64,000 bases of DNA from Streptomyces sp. CG1 (GTDB lineage Bacteria > Actinomycetota > Actinomycetes > Streptomycetales > Streptomycetaceae), in NCBI RefSeq assembly GCF_041080625.1, contig NZ_CP163518.1, positions 10,781,501-10,845,500 of the forward strand. Reading direction: 5' to 3'. The notes under the pieces are model-generated. The model worked only from the letters and a program-made list of their open reading frames with translations, did not search any database and was not told the DNA's origin. Of the stretch, positions 41,927 through 50,327 are shown piece by piece. Position 1 is the first letter of the stretch. Each line of letters opens with the position of its first letter. Made by a program: the position numbers and the translations under genes.

Positions 41927-42421
41927 CTACTCGTAAGCCCAGGCACGGCCGGTCTGCCGGTATTCCTCCACCGGGATGGGATCGACTCCGGTTCGCATGC
42001 GGGCGGTGTAGAGCAGGCCGTCGAGGTGGTCGATCTCGTGGTGAATGAGGCGGGCAAGGCCGCGTTCGTAGACGTAGCCGTGGTTTCGCCGACTGGGGTG
42101 GTGGCTTCCAATGACGGCGTAGAGGGCTTGGTCGATCCGGCGCCGGCGTTCCAGCAGTGACGGGAAGAAGCTGCCGGTGCGGACCTTGGGGATCTCCAGG
42201 TCCAGGTCATCGGCCAGCGTGGTCTGCGCCTTCTCGCGGTGCCCGTTGCGGACGTTGGTCCGCGTCAGCGTGTGCTCGTTCCACTCCGCGCCGATGTGTG
42301 CACTCGCTTCGGCCTCGATCAGCTCCTGCACCATCCGCTCGGCGATGGCGCGAATGAGCTCGATTTCGTCGGTCGAGCGTGACTCCAGTAGCCGTATCAG
42401 CTCAAGCTGAGACAGGGCCAT
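41927..42421 (-). pseudogene. Chimera of IS256 transposase N-terminus and peptide deformylase C-terminus
   Basis: From the ATG at 42421 the frame reads MALSQLELIRLLESRSTDEI, LIEAEASAHIGAEWNEHTLT and then SLLERRRRIDQALYAVIG, the N-terminal 100 residues of an IS256-family transposase. It then switches to YERGLARLIHHEIDHLDGLL YTARM and GVDPIPVEEYRQTGRAWAYE, the C-terminus of peptide deformylase with the HEIDH zinc motif. Just upstream of the switch another frame reads EATTPVGETT, which would extend the deformylase, so there is also a frameshift near 42085. Two gene remnants are joined by a deletion. Confidence 0.7.
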
Positions 42422-42470
42422 CGTGTACTCCTCGTGGTTGAACTGGCTGTTCACCAAGGAGAGTTACGCG

Positions 42471-42929
42471 GTGGCCCACCCCCTGTTCAGGGAGCGGCAC
42501 TCACCCGTGGAAGTGCGCCCCGGGCAGACGCCCGCGCACTCCCAGCCGCTGATCCCGTACACCACGACGAGGGATACCATCCTGGCCGCTCTCCCCGGCC
42601 GCATCGAATTCGCCCAGCGGAGGGCGGCGATCACGTGGTTCAACCAGAGCCCCTTCCATTCATGGAAGGCTGGCTTTCGTGAGTGCGCGATGCTTGCCCG
42701 CGGCAGCGAGTACGGCATGGCGGACGACGATGCACGCCAGCGGGTAGAGGCATGGACGACCAGCCGTGATGGTGAGTTCGCCGACCACGCCGCCGCCGGA
42801 GCCTGTGAAGGCGTCGCCTTCGCGCGCGAGGCCATTTGCGATGTGAAGCAGTTCGACCGCCTCAACGACCCCGCGTGGCTGCGTGAGCGATTCGCCGCCG
42901 CTCATGGCGACCAGGTGGTTTCCGGATGA
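42471..42929 (+). CDS. Hypothetical protein, possibly a remnant
   Basis: A GTG at 42471, preceded by AAGGAGAGTTACGCG, opens a 152-codon frame: MAHPLFRERHSPVEVRPGQT, then TTRDTILAALPGRIEFAQRR AAITWFNQSPFHSWKAGFRE. I do not recognise a family. It is Trp/Arg rich with no membrane segment or signal peptide. It lies between two IS remnants, so it may be a cut piece of a larger gene, but the ribosome site and codon pattern look real. Confidence 0.4.
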   Translation: MAHPLFRERHSPVEVRPGQTPAHSQPLIPYTTTRDTILAALPGRIEFAQRRAAITWFNQSPFHSWKAGFRECAMLARGSEYGMADDDARQRVEAWTTSRDGEFADHAAAGACEGVAFAREAICDVKQFDRLNDPAWLRERFAAAHGDQVVSG

Positions 42930-42962
42930 CCGTGCGCTTGCCGAATACCTCATCCGTAGAGG

Positions 42963-43910
42963 TCAGGCGGCATGTCGGTACTCGTGGAGGATGCCGCCCA
43001 GACGTTCACGTTTTCGTATGTCGAGGTGGGCGATGTCCTCGGGGTGGGTGATCGGTTGGGGGAGTGGGTGTAGCGGCCGCGCGTTGGCGAGGGCCTGGTG
43101 CGGTCGGTGCTCGTTGTAGAAGTGCTCGAACTCGCGCAATGTGTGGAGCAGGTGGCGCTGGTTCCAGATGAGCGTGCGGTCCAGCAGCTCGCGTCGGCAG
43201 GTCTGTACCCACCTTTCCATGATGGAGTTCATGCGGGGGATGCGGACCCCGGTGAGCACGGCCTCGATGCCCGTGTCCTGCAGGACGGCGTCGAACAGCG
43301 CGGGGAGTTTCCCGTCCCGATCCCTGATCAGATAGCGGGCGCGGTTGCCGGGGTCCTCGAGGTCCATGACCAGATTCTTCGCGGCCTGGGTCACCCAGGA
43401 CGCGGTCGGATGCTCGGTGGCGCCCAGGATCCGGATCCGCCGGTTCGTGTGCTCGATCACCGCGAGTACGTACAGGCGGGCTCCGGACAGGGTGATGGTC
43501 TCGAAGAAGTCGCACGCGAGGAGTGCATCGGCCTGGGAGCGCAGGAAGTTCGCCCAGGTGGTGAAGATGCGCTCGGGCGACGGGGGGATGCCGGCGTCCT
43601 TGAGGATTTCCCAGACCGTGGAGGCGGCCACCTTGACGCCGAGGACGAGCAACTCCCCGTGCAGGCGCCGGTACCCCCATGCCGGGTTTTCGGCGGCCAG
43701 GCGCAGGACCAGGGCTCGGATGGAGCGCACGGTGCGCGGTCGGCCGCCGGGCTTGGGCCGGGAGCGAGTGGCGTGGCGGCGGGCGATCAGGTCGCGGTGC
43801 CATCGAAGAACGGTGTCTGGCCGTACCAGCAAGCGCATTTGGTGCAGCGCGTGCGGGGGCATCCGGTGCAGCAGGGCTGCTAGAAAGGCCCGGTCGCTCG
43901 CCTCGAACCC
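42963..43910 (-). pseudogene. Integrase-core transposase, N-terminus missing
   Basis: Close relative of the intact transposase at 18830-19951. It reads FEASDRAFLAALLHRMPPHA, PAWGYRRLHGELLVLGVKVA, LACDFFETITLSGARLYVLA (first Asp), RYLIRDRDGKLPALFDAVL (second Asp) and PRMNSIMERWVQTCRRELLD (Glu), ending RERLGGILHEYRHAA. The first roughly 80 residues (the dimerisation helix) are absent, and upstream sequence switches to unrelated IS debris at about 43910. The catalytic core looks intact, but the protein is truncated and no terminal repeats were found. Confidence 0.75.
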
Positions 43911-44578
43911 GGAAACCCCCCGGTGAGCGTCAGGGAAGTCGCAGGGGTCGTCTGGGCCTCGCCGGGCGATTATCCGCAGGCTGGTTCCGTGCGGCCTGTA
44001 CGGGCCGGTGCAGGACTGCCTCGACGGCGTCTTGGGCGACTGGCGCGTCGCTCCGCGTCCACGACGTGCACTGGCCTGAGAGCCTGCCCGGCGCAGGATG
44101 GCGACGATCCGGTCGACTTGCGCCTGTGACAGAGGAGGCGCGCCCTCGGCCTTGGCAGCTCCCGCCTTCCGGAGATCCTCGAGTACGACCGGAGAGGCCG
44201 GGTGGCGCGGCCATCGTGTTCGCGAGGCGCTCTGATTGTCGGCGTGCTCTACGCTCACGGTCGTGCGTGCCGAGCGTCGAACTGACCGTGGTATGTCGCT
44301 GCTGTTCTCGGCTGCGTCGCCTGCTGCAGTTGATGAACCCAACAGTTGCCTCCTTCCGACCAGGTCCATCTGCCACAGGTGCATCGGCGCCTCACGTTGC
44401 CACCGGCGGTACTTGCGCGGAGGCTGCTGTTCCTGGGCGCGGACCGGACATGCCCCGGTTCCGGTACCAGGGTGGATTGCTGCCGGGGCCGTGACGTGCC
44501 TGCCACCCAGGGGGAGATTTGCGGAGGACCGCAAGCCCCTGGTAGGGCGGGGTCTCCCGGCAGGTCAGCGACGCCCAT
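43911..44578 (-). pseudogene. Mosaic of IS fragments
   Basis: On the minus strand, 44430-44340 encodes RKYRRWQREAPMHLWQMDLV G, a conserved stretch of IS481-type integrases that precedes the DDE core. A second scrap near 44150-44090 reads GAPPLSQAQVDRIVAILRRA G, like an HTH start of another transposase. Neither has neighbours of its own kind. The block ends abruptly at the truncated LysR gene. Confidence 0.5.
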
Positions 44579-44581
44579 TAA

Positions 44582-45229
44582 TCACGCCTTGATCATGGTC
44601 TGGGAGTTCGCCAGGGACGGGGCGCGGCCGTTCAGGAGCCGGTGCACATAGCGGTTCATGACGTAACCGGAGCGCATGGCGATCAGGGGCTGGGTCAGCA
44701 GGTCGTCCACGCTCACCGCCGCCCGGGATGCGAGCGGGCTGTCGGGCCGCAGGCACACCACCGGCTGCCCGTGCAGCAGTTGTGTCGACTCCAGGGCGGC
44801 CGGCACGTCGTCGCCCTCCAGGTGGTTCACCAGGCCGAGGTCGAAACCGCCCTCGGTCAGGGCCCGGTGTATGTCCGTCTGCTGCGCGGCGACCAAGGCG
44901 CGCACCACCGGGATGAGCAGCGGCACGGTAGCCGCGTTGACCGTACCCACCCGCACCATGCGGCTGATGCGGTGCTGCTCGCCTGCCGCGGCCCGCAGCC
45001 GGTCCACCGCCTCCAGTACGCCGACGATGTGCGGCAGCAGCTCCCGGCCCTCCGCGCTCATCGTCGCCCCGGTGCGTTTGCGTTCCAGCAGATCGACTCC
45101 CAGTTCGCGTTCCAGGTTTCTGACGGTTTCGCTCAATGCCGGCTGGGACAGGCGGAGTTCCTCCGAGGCCCGGCGCAGCGAGCCGAGACGCGTCACTGCG
45201 GCGATGTATTCCAGTTGTTCTGTCCGCAC
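44582..45229 (-). pseudogene. LysR-family regulator, C-terminally truncated
   Basis: From the GTG at 45229 the frame gives 215 aa: MRTEQLEYIAAVTRLGSLRR ASEELRLSQPALSETVRNLE is the LysR winged HTH, followed by roughly half of the effector domain (VVCLRPDSPLASRAAVSVDD). It stops at NSQTMIKA, about 80 residues short of the usual 300, exactly at the IS debris. DNA binding may survive, but effector sensing is probably lost. It is divergent from the sulfur operon and was probably its regulator, as LysR proteins commonly control sulfonate/sulfone genes. Confidence 0.75.
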
Positions 45230-45287
45230 GGCAGCAGAATTCCTACGCCCCGGGACCGGTTCAAGGGTTTCCCTGTCACACCTTCGT

Positions 45288-45326
45288 GAAATCCGGTGGT
45301 CCGCGATACGGAACCGGTCGGATTTC
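45288..45326. promoter_or_regulatory. Inverted repeat upstream of the sulfur operon (LysR-site candidate)
   Basis: GAAATCCG (45288-45295) and CGGATTTC (45319-45326) are perfect inverse copies 23 bp apart. Between them TCCG-CGATA-CGGA forms a smaller nested repeat. The right arm ends three bases before the -35 hexamer. Its position between a LysR gene and its divergent target fits a LysR recognition site. Confidence 0.55.
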
Positions 45327-45328
45327 CC

Positions 45329-45358
45329 TTGACTGTCCCGAGCGGCCACTGCCACGAT
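45329..45358 (+). promoter_or_regulatory. Predicted sigma-70-type promoter of the sulfur operon
   Basis: TTGACT (45329-45334) and CACGAT (45353-45358) are separated by 18 bp. Transcription from this promoter would start at about 45365, one base before the leader-peptide ATG, so the leader mRNA would be leaderless. Confidence 0.55.
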
Positions 45359-45365
45359 CGACGGC

Positions 45366-45449
45366 ATGAAGATGCGACTGGACCTCACGCGGCGACGCCA
45401 TGTCGACCTCGCGCGCGTCTCCAGCGCCTCCTGTTGCTCAGCGGCCTGA
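45366..45449 (+). CDS. Cysteine-type leader peptide of the sulfur operon
   Basis: A 27-codon open frame, MKMRLDLTRRRHVDLARVSS followed by ASCCSAA, contains the RRHVDL motif and a Cys-Cys pair near its end. Peptides of this pattern stand before sulfate, sulfonate and cysteine genes in many actinomycetes. In mycobacteria, polycysteine leaders act as cysteine-responsive attenuators. No Shine-Dalgarno sequence is present, and the predicted promoter places the ATG at the RNA 5' end. It lies 161 bp before sfnG. Ribosome stalling at TGT-TGC under cysteine shortage could raise downstream expression. Confidence 0.75.
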   Translation: MKMRLDLTRRRHVDLARVSSASCCSAA

Positions 45450-45610
45450 TCCTCGCGATCCGCCGCCCCTTGGTCACGCCACGGCTGACGCCGCACATGC
45501 CGGTGCCACGTTTTCACCGCGCCGTCTGAACTGTGCGCTGCCGCGCGCCCGCCCCTTTCCCGGGATGTGGCGTCCCTGAACAACCATGCATTCCACAACA
45601 GGAGTTCCGC

Positions 45611-46729
45611 ATGCCCGCGCCCGTCAAATTCGCCTATTGGGTCCCCAATGTCAGCGGGGGACTGGTCACCAGCACGATCGAGCAGCGCACCGACTGGGGG
45701 TACGACTACAACCGCGAACTCGCCGTCCTCGCTGAGCACAACGGCTTCGAGTACGCGCTCAGTCAGGTCCGTTACATGGCCAGCTACGGTGCCGAGTTCC
45801 AGCACGAGTCGACCAGCTTCAGCCTTGCCCTGCTGCTGGCCACCGAGCGCCTGAAGGTCATCGCCGCCGTCCACCCCGGCCTGTGGCACCCGGGCGTCCT
45901 CGCCAAACTCGGCGCCACCGCAGATCACCTGTCCGGCGGCCGTTTCGCCGTCAACGTCGTCAGCGGCTGGTTCAAGGACGAGTTCACCGCCCTCGGCGAG
46001 CCCTGGCTGGAGCACGACGAGCGCTACCGCCGCTCGGAGGAGTTCATCCGCGCCCTGCGCCAGATCTGGACCGAGGACCACACCGAACTCGCCGGTGACT
46101 TCTACCGGCTGCGTGACTTCTCCCTCAAGCCCAAGCCGCTCAGCGCCCCTGAGCGCCCCCACCCGGAGATCTTCCAGGGCGGCAACTCCACCGCCGCCCG
46201 GCAGATGGCCGGCCGGGTCTCCGACTGGTACTTCTCCAACGGCAAGGACTTCGACGGAGTCGTCGAGCAGATCAACGACGTACGCGCCGCGGCGGGCCGA
46301 GCGGGCCGCACGGCACCCAGGTTCGGTCTCAACGGCTTCCTCATCGCCCGCGACAGCGAGGCCGAGGCCCGCGACACCCTCCGGGAGATCGTCGCCAAGG
46401 CCGACTCCGACGCCGTCGAGGGCTTCGGTGCGGCCGTGAAGCAGGCGGGCCGGTCCACCGCCGACGGCAAGGGCATGTGGCAGGACTCGACCTTCGAGGA
46501 CCTGGTCCAGTACAACGACGGCTTCCGCACGCAACTGATCGGCACTCCCGAGCAGATCGCCGAGCGCATCGTCGCCTACCGCAGGCTCGGCGTCGACCTC
46601 CTTCTCCTCGGCTTTCTGCACTACCACGAGGAGGTCGCGTACTTCGGCAAGCGCGTGCTGCCTCTCGTACGGGAACTGGAAACGCAACTTCCCGACGACG
46701 AGCCCCACTCTGTCCCCGCGCCTGTCTGA
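45611..46729 (+). CDS. sfnG: FMNH2-dependent dimethyl sulfone monooxygenase
   Basis: The product is 372 aa, a bacterial-luciferase-like TIM barrel. The N-terminus FAYWVPNVSGGLVTSTIEQR TDW and the stretches ISGGRFAVNVVSGWFKDEFT (with L in place of I at the start) and WLEHDERYRRSEEFIRALRQ IW are diagnostic of SfnG. It oxidises dimethyl sulfone to methanesulfinate, using FMNH2 from a separate reductase, here the SsuE-like protein in the same operon. AACAGGAG precedes the ATG. It is the first structural gene after the cysteine leader. Confidence 0.88.
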   Translation: MPAPVKFAYWVPNVSGGLVTSTIEQRTDWGYDYNRELAVLAEHNGFEYALSQVRYMASYGAEFQHESTSFSLALLLATERLKVIAAVHPGLWHPGVLAKLGATADHLSGGRFAVNVVSGWFKDEFTALGEPWLEHDERYRRSEEFIRALRQIWTEDHTELAGDFYRLRDFSLKPKPLSAPERPHPEIFQGGNSTAARQMAGRVSDWYFSNGKDFDGVVEQINDVRAAAGRAGRTAPRFGLNGFLIARDSEAEARDTLREIVAKADSDAVEGFGAAVKQAGRSTADGKGMWQDSTFEDLVQYNDGFRTQLIGTPEQIAERIVAYRRLGVDLLLLGFLHYHEEVAYFGKRVLPLVRELETQLPDDEPHSVPAPV

Positions 46730-46779
46730 CCCGCACCTGCCTCTCCCACACCGCTCCGGCCCGCGAAAGAGGTCACCGC

Positions 46780-47997
46780 ATGAGCACCACCACGGCCACC
46801 GAATGGCAGACCCGCCCCGCCCCGACGACCGCCCAAGACTGGATCGCACGCGCCGCCGAGGTCGCGGCGGTCCTCGCCACTGACGCCGCCGCACGCGACC
46901 GCGCCGGCGCCACCCCGTACGCCGAGGTCCAGCTCCTGAAGGACTCCGGCCTGGTCACCCTGCTCGGCCCCGTCGAGCACGGCGGCGCCGGCCAGGACTG
47001 GACCACCGCCTACCGCGTCGTACGCGAGGTCGCCAAGGCCGATGGCTCCATCGGCCAGCTCCTCGGCTACCACTACCTGTGGAACTGGGCTGCCCGCCTG
47101 GTCGGCACCCGCGAGCAGTGGGAGCACCTTGAGGCCGAGGCCGCGCGCAACCGCTGGTTCTTCGGCGGGGCCGTCAACCCGCGCGACAAGGACGTCGTCG
47201 TCACCGAGGAAGGCGACGACCTGGTCTTCACCGGCCGCAAGACCTTCTCCACCGGCAGCAAGGTCTCCGACGTCACCGTCCTGGAAGGCGTCCTGGACAG
47301 CACCGACCAGCATGTCTTCGCGATCGTGCCCTCCGACAGCGAGGGCCTGACCTTCCACGACGACTGGGACAACATCGGCCAGCGGCTCACCGAGAGCGGA
47401 AGCGTCACCATCGACGGCGTCCGCACACCGTGGTCCTCGGCGGCCGGCTATATCGACAAGGAGTTCCAGCCGCGCACCTACAACACCCTCAACGTGCCCA
47501 CCATCCAGCTCGTCTTCGCCAGCTTCTACCTCGGCATCTCCGGCGGCGCGCTGGAGACGGCGGCCACCTACACCCGCAGCAAGACCCGGCCCTGGCTGCA
47601 CGGCGGCCACGAGCGCGCGGTCGACGAGCCTCACGTCATCGACACCTATGGTGACCTCACCGCGAAGCTCTGGGCAGCCGAGGCGCTCGCCGACGCTGTC
47701 GCCGCCGAGGGACAGACGCTGCACGACGACCCCGGCGCGGTCACCGAGCAGATTCGCGGCGAGTTCGAGGTGCGCGTGGCGGCCGTCAAGGCCCGCGCCA
47801 CCGAGGTCGCCCTGGAGATCACCAGCCGCATCTTCGAGGTGACCGGCGCCCGGTCCACCACCGCCGCCGAGGGCCTGGACCGCTTCTGGCGCAACGTCCG
47901 CACCCACACCCTGCACGACCCCGTCGCCTACAAGCGCCGTGAGGTCGGCCGCTGGGTCCTCGAAGGTGCACTGCCCGAACCCACCTGGTACTCCTGA
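46780..47997 (+). CDS. DszC/SfnB-like flavin-dependent monooxygenase (acyl-CoA dehydrogenase fold)
   Basis: The product is 405 aa. The fold is that of acyl-CoA dehydrogenases but lacks the catalytic Glu. Features are FTGRKTFSTGSKVSDVTVLE, FHDDWDNIGQRLTESGSVTI, QLVFASFYLGISGGALETAA and NVRTHTLHDPVAYKRREVGR, the last shared with DszC, which oxidises dibenzothiophene at sulfur. It likely oxidises a thioether, sulfide or similar organosulfur compound with reduced flavin. GAAAGAGG precedes the ATG. It is 50 bp after sfnG. Confidence 0.85.
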   Translation: MSTTTATEWQTRPAPTTAQDWIARAAEVAAVLATDAAARDRAGATPYAEVQLLKDSGLVTLLGPVEHGGAGQDWTTAYRVVREVAKADGSIGQLLGYHYLWNWAARLVGTREQWEHLEAEAARNRWFFGGAVNPRDKDVVVTEEGDDLVFTGRKTFSTGSKVSDVTVLEGVLDSTDQHVFAIVPSDSEGLTFHDDWDNIGQRLTESGSVTIDGVRTPWSSAAGYIDKEFQPRTYNTLNVPTIQLVFASFYLGISGGALETAATYTRSKTRPWLHGGHERAVDEPHVIDTYGDLTAKLWAAEALADAVAAEGQTLHDDPGAVTEQIRGEFEVRVAAVKARATEVALEITSRIFEVTGARSTTAAEGLDRFWRNVRTHTLHDPVAYKRREVGRWVLEGALPEPTWYS

Positions 47998-48005
47998 CCC
48001 TTCCC

Positions 48006-48034
48006 GGGGGCGCCCGCCGTGCGCGGGCGCCCCC
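48006..48034. terminator. Intra-operon hairpin
   Basis: GGGGGCGCCCGC and its exact complement form a 12-bp GC stem with a CGTGC loop between the DszC-like and reductase genes. There is no U-run. It may be a partial terminator or an mRNA stabiliser setting the ratio of the two halves of the operon. Confidence 0.6.
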
Positions 48035-48053
48035 TCTCCCCGAAAGAGGACCC

Positions 48054-48608
48054 ATGGCCACCGTCCTGTCCGTCTCCGGCAGCCCTTCCGCCTCCTCCCG
48101 CACCAACCGGCTGCTGCGCCACCTCGACGACCGGCTCGTCGCACAGGGCCACGAGGTGATCCCGCTGGACGTCCGCACCATCCCCGCCCAGGCCCTGCTC
48201 GGCGCCAACTTCCGGCACCCCGCCATCGTGGAGGTCACCGAACTGTTCGCCCGCGCGGACGGCGTCGTCATCGCCACCCCCGTCTACAAGGCGTCGTACT
48301 CCGGCGTCCTCAAGGCACTCCTCGACCTGCTCCCGCAGTACGCCCTCACAGGCAAAACCGTGCTGCCGCTGGCCACCGGCGGGTCGACGGCCCATGTCCT
48401 GGCCATCGATTACGCGCTCCGCCCGGTCCTCAGTTCCATGGGCGCGGCCCACGTCGTGCAGGGCTGGTTCACCCTCGACAAGGACATCACCGTGCGCGAC
48501 GACGGCTCTGTGGCCGTCGTGGCGAGCGCTGCCCAGGCACTCACCCAGGTGATCGACCAGTTTTCGGCGGCGCTGGGCCACAGCCCCATCCTGGCCGCGG
48601 CCGGCTGA
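48054..48608 (+). CDS. NAD(P)H-dependent FMN reductase (SsuE/MsuE type)
   Basis: The product is 184 aa, flavodoxin-like. VLSVSGSPSASSRTNRLLRH is the phosphate-binding SGSPS loop and VIATPVYKASYSGVLKALLD LLPQ is the family signature. It supplies FMNH2 to the flavin-dependent monooxygenases on both sides. CGAAAGAGGACCC stands before the ATG. It ends six bases before the next start. Confidence 0.9.
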   Translation: MATVLSVSGSPSASSRTNRLLRHLDDRLVAQGHEVIPLDVRTIPAQALLGANFRHPAIVEVTELFARADGVVIATPVYKASYSGVLKALLDLLPQYALTGKTVLPLATGGSTAHVLAIDYALRPVLSSMGAAHVVQGWFTLDKDITVRDDGSVAVVASAAQALTQVIDQFSAALGHSPILAAAG

Positions 48609-48613
48609 GCACC

Positions 48614-49798
48614 ATGTCCGCGCACGTGATCGCCGACGACGCCGAGGCCCTCGCCGTCGCCGCCGCCCTGGCCGAGGAATTCCGCGCCGGGGCCTGCGCA
48701 CGCGACGCCGAACGCAAGCTCCCACGGGCCGAGGTGGAGAAACTGTCCGCGTCGGGGCTCCTCGCCGTCACCGTCCCCGCCGAGCACGGCGGTGCAGACG
48801 TCAGCATGCTCACCCTCGCCGAGATCTTCCGGCTGCTGGCCTCAGCCGACGCAAGCCTCGCCCAGATCCCGCAGAGCCATTTCGTCTACGTCAACGTGGT
48901 ACGCCGTCAGGGCAGCCACAGGCAGCAGAGGTTCTTCTTCGCCGAGGTGCTCGCCGGACGCCGCTTCGGCAACGCCCAGTCCGAGGCGGGCACCAAACAC
49001 GTCCAGGACATCCGTACCCGCCTCGAACCACGCTCCGACCGTTCCTACGTCCTGACCGGCGTCAAGTACTACGCCACCGGTGCGCTGTTCGCCGACTGGA
49101 TCCCGGTCCTCGCCCGCGCCGAGGACGAAAACCTGCACGTGGCCTACGTCCCCCGAAACGCCCCCGGCCTCAGCGTGATCGACGACTGGGACGGAATGGG
49201 TCAGCGCACCACGGCCAGCGGCACCGTGCGGCTCGACGCCGTACCCGTTCCGGCCGACCGCGTCCTGCCCCATCACCTCACCTTCCAGCAACCCCAACTC
49301 CACGGTGCGCTCGCACAGCTGCTGCACGCGGCCATCGACGCGGGAATCGCCGGGGGAGCCCTGGCCGAAGCCGCCGAGTTCGTCCGCACCAAGAGCCGTC
49401 CCTGGTTCGAAAGCGGGGCCGAGACGGCTGCCGAGGACCCGCTGCTGATCCAGCGGTTCGGGGAACTCGCCGTCAAGCTGCGGGCATCCGAAGCCCTGCT
49501 GCGCGAGGCGGCCCGCACGGTGGACGCGGCGCGCGCCGACCTCACCGACGACTCGGCGGCCGAGGCGTCGATCGCCGTGGCCGCCGCCAAGGCACACGCG
49601 GCACACGTCGCGGTCGAGGTGACCGGTGCCCTGTTCGAGGTGGCCGGCACCCGTTCCGCGCTCAACTCCCTCAACCTGCATCGCCACTGGCGTGACGCCC
49701 GCACCCATACCCTGCACGACCCGGCCCGCTGGAAGATCCAGCACATCGGCAGATACGTGCTGAGCGGCACACGGCCACCGCGCCACGGCCTGCTGTGA
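48614..49798 (+). CDS. SfnB-family sulfur acquisition oxidoreductase
   Basis: The product is 394 aa with an acyl-CoA dehydrogenase fold, paralogous to the DszC-like protein two genes upstream. Shared landmarks are LTGVKYYATGALFADWIPVL, DDWDGMGQRTTASGTVRLD and WRDARTHTLHDPARWKIQHI GRY. The segment EHGGADVSMLTLAEIFRLLA SADASLAQIPQSHF is typical of SfnB-type proteins. It probably oxygenates an organosulfur substrate with reduced flavin. The gap of five bases from the reductase indicates tight coupling. Confidence 0.82.
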   Translation: MSAHVIADDAEALAVAAALAEEFRAGACARDAERKLPRAEVEKLSASGLLAVTVPAEHGGADVSMLTLAEIFRLLASADASLAQIPQSHFVYVNVVRRQGSHRQQRFFFAEVLAGRRFGNAQSEAGTKHVQDIRTRLEPRSDRSYVLTGVKYYATGALFADWIPVLARAEDENLHVAYVPRNAPGLSVIDDWDGMGQRTTASGTVRLDAVPVPADRVLPHHLTFQQPQLHGALAQLLHAAIDAGIAGGALAEAAEFVRTKSRPWFESGAETAAEDPLLIQRFGELAVKLRASEALLREAARTVDAARADLTDDSAAEASIAVAAAKAHAAHVAVEVTGALFEVAGTRSALNSLNLHRHWRDARTHTLHDPARWKIQHIGRYVLSGTRPPRHGLL

Positions 49799-49830
49799 CG
49801 GGCAACGGGCATTCAGATCGGAGACCTCAC

Positions 49831-50261
49831 GTGTCCCTCACCTTCCACTGGTTCCTTCCGACCAACGGCGACAGCCGCCATGTCGTCGGCGGCGGCCACG
49901 GCACCCCGGCCACCGCGTTGGGACCAGACCGGCCGCCGACCGTGGACTACCTGGGCCAGATCGCCCGCGCAGCCGAGGACCTGGGGTTCGTGCGTGCGCT
50001 CACCCCCACCGGTGCCTGGTGCGAGGACGCGCGGCTGACCACGCCCATGGTCTCCCAGCACAGCGAGCGCCTGAAGTTCCTGGTCGCCTTCCGCCCCGGC
50101 TTCGTCTCGCCCACCCTCGCCGCGCAGATGGCCGCCACCTTCCAGCGGCAGACCGGCGGTCGGCTTCTGCTCAACGTCGTCACGGGCGGCGAGGGCCACG
50201 AGCAGCGCGCCTACGGCGACTTCCTCGACAAGGACGCCCGCTACCGCCGTACCGGGAATTC
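49831..50261 (+). pseudogene. Alkanesulfonate monooxygenase (SsuD-like), cut by ISL3
   Basis: From a GTG at 49831 the first 143 residues of an LLM flavin monooxygenase remain: LTFHWFLPTNGDSRHVVGGG, DYLGQIARAAEDLGFVRALT and LLLNVVTGGEGHEQRAYGDF LDKDARY. These match SsuD-type enzymes that cleave alkanesulfonates to sulfite and aldehyde. Full proteins have about 370 residues. At 50262 the frame enters the ISL3 terminal repeat and ends. The rest of the gene is not in the window. Confidence 0.8.
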
Positions 50262-50327
50262 GGCCCTGGCAAGATTTCCGTGAAGCGGGTGTGTGCCACC
50301 GTGCGCCGGTGACGCTCCGTCACGGGT
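50262..50327. repeat. Left terminal inverted repeat of the ISL3 element (partner 51937-52002)
   Basis: 66 of 66 bases match the reverse complement of 51937-52002. The first mismatch comes directly after ...GTCACGGGT. Confidence 0.9.

Noticed and set aside
43923..44494. Plus-strand frames over the IS mosaic
   Set aside because: No motifs; the minus strand carries recognisable transposase pieces.
44582..46894. 770-codon minus-strand frame joining the LysR gene to sequence antisense to sfnG
   Set aside because: Only the last 215 codons have family similarity; the rest is antisense of sfnG. The GTG at 45229 is the sensible start.
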